A stretch of DNA of 64,000 nt from the NCBI GenBank assembly GCA_947579665.1, contig OX388350.1:34691393-34755392 (forward strand). Reading direction: 5' to 3'. A model generated the notes under the pieces. That model did no database searches and was not told the origin of the DNA. It saw only the letters and a program-made list of their open reading frames with translations. The DNA comes from Sympetrum striolatum (Eukaryota > Arthropoda > Insecta > Odonata > Libellulidae). Every line of letters begins with the position of its first letter. The first letter of the stretch is position 1. A program made the position numbers and the translations under genes. Below are positions 59,882-64,000 of this stretch, piece after piece.

Positions 59882-60477
59882 TTAACACTAGGACGGTGGT
59901 GATCATTTCACCTCTTTTCAGCGTTTTACTTTAAAGTTTTTTAAGTTCATATTTTTCAACTTTTTAAAACTCTTTAACTTAATCCTATACCATCCAAAAT
60001 TTGATACGAATTAATTAAAATTTTGCTAACTCTTATGTGGTATTTTTCACATCATGTTATACATATTAGGACGGCTGGTGATCATTCGACCACTTTCTCT
60101 TTTCAAGTCACATATGAACTTTTTTTCCGATTTTTTAATATTTTCCTGAGGATATTTATATTTGAATAATTAATTACATTAATAAACTTATAAATGATGT
60201 TTCAATGGAACTTGATTATAGCGTGAATATTATTCAAAGCCTTATACGGTGAAAATAATGAAGGCTTCGCTGTAAGTAGACATTTGTTTATAAACTATAG
60301 ATCGATGGACAAACAGTAATTTAATGTTGATATAACTATATAGTTATGCCTAAGTTAAACAATTGAACCCTTTCAAAATGCAAAGAAGCAATAAAATAGG
60401 TATTAAGGAACGAAGTAGTCAAATAACGACTTCCCGTCCATCTAAGTAGAGCAAAACTCCCGTCCTTCTAGTATTAA
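59882..60477. mobile_element. piggyBac-type MITE, copy 2
   Basis: A 596-bp element bounded by TTAA at 59882-59885 and 60474-60477. The left end CACTAGGACGG and the right end, read inward as TACTAGAAGGACGGGAG, are inverted repeats. The interior matches copy 1 (4690-5486). It is noncoding. Confidence 0.75.
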
Positions 60478-62657
60478 GCCGCTAAGTCAAGATTTTGTAG
60501 ATTACACACTGATTTACAGGAAATAGAAAGCAGTAATGATGGATTAAACTCGTTTAAAGCATCAACATATGTATTCTGCAATCTACATTCCGGTGAGGGG
60601 TAGTGTTTTAATGCAGAATAACGATAAATCAGTGGAACTACGACGGAATATTACCGCCTTCAATGTAAAAAAATAAAAACAGTAGACTCGGTGGAATATC
60701 TTGTAGCCACCTTCACGAATATTTGAAGATGTGGTCCCCAAATTCGTAAAATTTGTGGACAAGCTCTCACAGTACCACGCTTCAGCAGAATAGCTGGGAG
60801 GAGTGTTGAAAAAGTCTGTGAGCAATGCTACTTTGCGCAAGTTTGACCCCACCTAGTGTGTGCATGCAGTATATAGGGCCCTGTGGACAAGCGCTGCATT
60901 CGTGAATTAGAAAAGGCCCACCATGAACCTGAGAACTTGGACAAAACATGCTAGGACAAATCGATAAGGGTCACCAAGATTCTTCTTGGCAATGAATGCA
61001 AATAGTTAGAAGGAATGTCGAATTTTACATACACGTAGTAAGCTCAGAGGTCTTTGGAAGACGAAATAGAACATATGCGACTGCCTTATGTAATTCGGTT
61101 AGACGTTGCAAGAAAAATCAGAAAAATAAATACCCAAAAGAGTAACTCCTAAGGTTTGTTTTTTTCGCATTAGTAATTGATCATTGAGATAAATTGATAG
61201 TACGTAAACCCCATGAGAAGCGACGCACAGAATACATATGTAGATGAAGATGAAAAGCAAAAGTTTAAGAAGTATATTTTATAAGAATTACTTACGTAAT
61301 TTTTAATGGTTTAGTCACTGCTAAAGATTTTGTATCCATGGTTTACATGGACATTATTTTCTTGACGGGTTAAATATGCCAGTTAAAAATAATGGCTACC
61401 CTAAGATAACGTACTACTTGGTCTAAGGAATACTTAGTTAGATTAAAGTTGCATCCAAGAAATAATTTATGAGTATAGAGTATGGTATTCATTTCGACAT
61501 ATTCGCTGTCTTTTCAACCGTTGAAATATTATTAATGTAAACAAGGGTGTGAATTTTTGGAGTTATTAAAACTTAACGGTATTTTAGAAGCGTCTCAATG
61601 TCGCTGTTGATCTAATATCCTTCAAAAATCTTGTGATAGCCATGACCCGTTGGCCGAGCTTAATATAAAATAATTTCCCAATAAAACTGTCGACGCTGTG
61701 GTTTATCAAATAAATACGGAAGTGTGATACATCAATAGAGGTAAGTAATTGAAATGGGTTTACGCATCTCAAATATTTCGTACAAGTTACAAAAATTTCA
61801 TCAAGAAGACATATAAGAAACAGTTTCTTTAAATGAATATCCCGAATTCAAAATTTTAATTTCCTTTTCTCTAGTTCAATTAAGCAGTTCAGGGAACAGC
61901 AATATCCCTTTCCAATGCTCTTATAAATCCCTGAAATCTAATATCTAAGATAAAAATCAATCCCATAATTTTAGAAGAAATAATAAAAGCATTTGCCGGT
62001 ACTTCTAAACCTTGTCGCTTGTGCTTAGATTCAGCTAGGCTCGTAAATATTTACTCTCGAGTTACTTCACATGTAGGAATGGGTCTGGTTCATGAATACA
62101 AGGTCAGAGGAAATTTAGCATGAACATGCGCCCAGACATTTCAGTGTTACAGAGCAAGTCAAAAATAAGAGCTGACGTTACTTTGCTCAAGGGACGAGTG
62201 AACCGTCAGGGTGAAATTCATGCCTGAGCAGGTCTGAAGTAAACTTCGAAACAAACAATGAAGCTGTACGTTGTTATTAGTGAACATTATCCTAGAGACA
62301 ACATACCTACGAAATTTTCAATCGGTTTAGCAAGTGGCACGTAGCCATCAACTATCTTAGGCGTTTTTCAAAAGATCCAATACCAATTATTTCAAGCATG
62401 TCTTTAATGTTATTTTATGATCTTCGTATTATTTACTTACCACGGCTATCATAACTTGAACAGAATATGAATTTTATTAAAGGTAGACGCAATATCCACC
62501 TAGCGATTCGAGATTCAGATGCAAAAATATGATGAAAATAAATTGAAGTTAGAGCGAATTGGGTTACGTAGAAGAGAACATATTAAATAGAGCTGCTTCT
62601 TTCAATGTTTTCGTATATTTTGAAATCTACTCAAGGCTAAAGTTTGATGAAACTCTG
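60478..62657. other. Unannotated AT-rich DNA
   Basis: No gene, RNA or repeat supported. Short minus-strand frames (for example 60583-60852) lack recognisable features. Confidence 0.4.
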
Positions 62658-62700
62658 ATAAGTATCTATCACAAAGCATTCTTTTGTGATAGATACTTAT
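62658..62700. repeat. Perfect 18-bp hairpin
   Basis: ATAAGTATCTATCACAAA (62658-62675) and its exact complement at 62683-62700 enclose a 7-nt loop. No flanking duplication is seen. Confidence 0.8.
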
Positions 62701-63439
62701 ATTTTTTTATTTTAAATTTTAATAATACTTAAATTACATATAATATAATTTAAGTTAATTTCTTAATGCTTATATTAAAATCGGGGTTTGTTATGTCATT
62801 AAAATCAGGGCATTTTATAGAATGGCTCAAAGGTCATAAGATAATTTCATAGTTTTATTCGTGATATTTCTTATTATTAAATTGTGCAGAATTTTAATAT
62901 ATGAAAAATCTATGCGGATAGAAACAAAACCATGCACCACTTGCTTTTTAACTTAAGCACTTGCTCTTTTTGCAATTTTATTATGCTTTAAAGAAAATTT
63001 AAGTTGTTTTCTTTCGTAAAAATACCAAAATTCAAATACACCGAATATGCATGGTAAAACATCATAATTATTAGCTAAGCTTCTATAGCGGTATCGTATA
63101 ATCAATTTTAAAGGATGCAGCCAATACCTCAGTAGACAAAGTCGATATTATAATTAGCCTCTAGTAAGTACTTATATAGGCCATTATGATACAGGGAGAA
63201 AGATCACTGGAATTAATACTTCGAGTAAATGAACGAGTAGCTTCAAGAACGTATTTTAATGATAACGATACGCCATGTAAATTGATAAAAAAGTAGATTT
63301 ATGGTGAATGCATCCCAATCACATGCCCAAAGGTGGCTTTTTAGGTACAATTGCCCAAAAAACACGAAGGCAGAGCGCTAGGATCGTTTCATCGTTAGGT
63401 CTCTGGAAATGCGATACCAGCGATTACTGGGAATTTTTC
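62701..63439. other. Unannotated AT-rich DNA
   Basis: Nothing recognised. Confidence 0.4.
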
Positions 63440-63552
63440 TGTAGATAGTAGGATATACATATAATACATATATAAAATACATACATATACACAATATATA
63501 TTATACACATGTATACAATATATATTATATACATCCATACAATATATATTTT
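63440..63552. repeat. AT/ACAT tandem repeat
   Basis: Units of ACAATATATATTATACAC at about 25-bp spacing, preceded by ACATATA runs. Confidence 0.75.
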
Positions 63553-64000
63553 TAAAAAGGCAGTGGCTCTAAGTTAGAAACAGATTCCTCCTTATCCGTT
63601 ACGAGGGGACCAAACATTTTCCACCTTCATATAATTTCCGTCTCCCTTAAATACTGAAGACTGCAACACATTTACAAAATAGTAATCAATTTTTAAATTG
63701 AAGGAAAGTAATTAAGATTCTGATTCGGACAAAAAGCCCTTCGATGTCGTTGCTCTGGCAGTTTTTCGAAATAGCGGGAAGTGAATACTGAAATATCATG
63801 TTTAAAATACGTTAAATTCGTCAGAGTTAAATAACTTATAAAGGTTCATTTTTCAGGATGTTTTTGAGCTATTCAGAAATATTTGTGGTATATCTTATTT
63901 AATATAGATAGCCTTCTCTGCTCTCCCTTTACTGCCAATGTGCGCTGAAATCTAAATTAAGGAAAGGTTTAAGAATAATTGAATAATTCTTAAATTCTTC
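63553..64000. other. Unannotated AT-rich edge
   Basis: Nothing recognised. Confidence 0.4.

Noticed and set aside
1..64000. CRISPR arrays, bacterial operons, ribosome binding sites or rho-independent terminators
   Set aside because: The window is eukaryotic. The hairpins have no spaced direct-repeat array and no operon context, and T-runs after hairpins are common in AT-rich DNA.

Overview
The window looks like repeat-rich intergenic or intronic DNA from an arthropod, most probably an insect. This is inferred from the AT-rich composition, the lack of any dense gene array, and the mobile-element mix: a Penelope-like retroelement, Tigger/pogo, hAT, Tc1/mariner-type and piggyBac-type non-autonomous elements, and tRNA-derived SINEs. 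I found no cellular protein-coding gene I can support. Almost all open frames are short, unconserved in appearance and lie in pyrimidine-rich or AT-rich sequence. I cannot name the species.

Two element-encoded proteins are recognisable, both broken. A 5'-truncated Penelope-like element on the minus strand (46137-47461) keeps reverse-transcriptase motifs (LDGLAMGSPLSP, YVDD) and a C-terminal GIY-YIG nuclease. Just downstream, on the same strand, is a motif that folds as a hammerhead ribozyme (46160-46202). A Tigger/pogo element (52305 to about 54330) keeps its CENP-B-like DNA-binding domains, then decays through a stop codon, frameshifts and a small deletion.

Layout. 0-7 kb: two opposite copies of a noncoding repeat with internal tandem units, foldback elements, a piggyBac-type MITE between TTAA sites and a partial SINE. 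7-16 kb: a double hairpin, several SINEs, hAT and Tigger MITEs, and a second hammerhead-like motif (about 15.2 kb). 16-27 kb: a foldback flanked by 15-bp direct repeats, two CAGTG-ended MITEs, a tandem duplication of nearly 1 kb, and young 81-bp hairpin MITEs. 27-33 kb: mostly featureless, with a third 81-bp MITE and a 5'-truncated SINE. 33-41 kb: foldbacks with hammerhead-like cores, a local triplication, pyrimidine-rich blocks and a MITE with CTCGAGTATAAG ends. 41-54 kb: the Penelope-like element, a hairpin, a (TA)36 microsatellite and the Tigger element. 54-64 kb: a SINE, second copies of the CTCGAGTATAAG and piggyBac MITEs, and AT-rich DNA.

The most interesting theme is the set of short, near-perfect inverted-repeat (foldback) elements. 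Several carry the TTTCCAC end motif of the Penelope-like element or a CTGANGA/stem/GAAA hammerhead-like core. Several are flanked by 12-20 bp direct repeats, which fits target-primed reverse transcription better than cut-and-paste transposition. They may be a non-autonomous, ribozyme-derived family dependent on Penelope-like machinery; this is inference.
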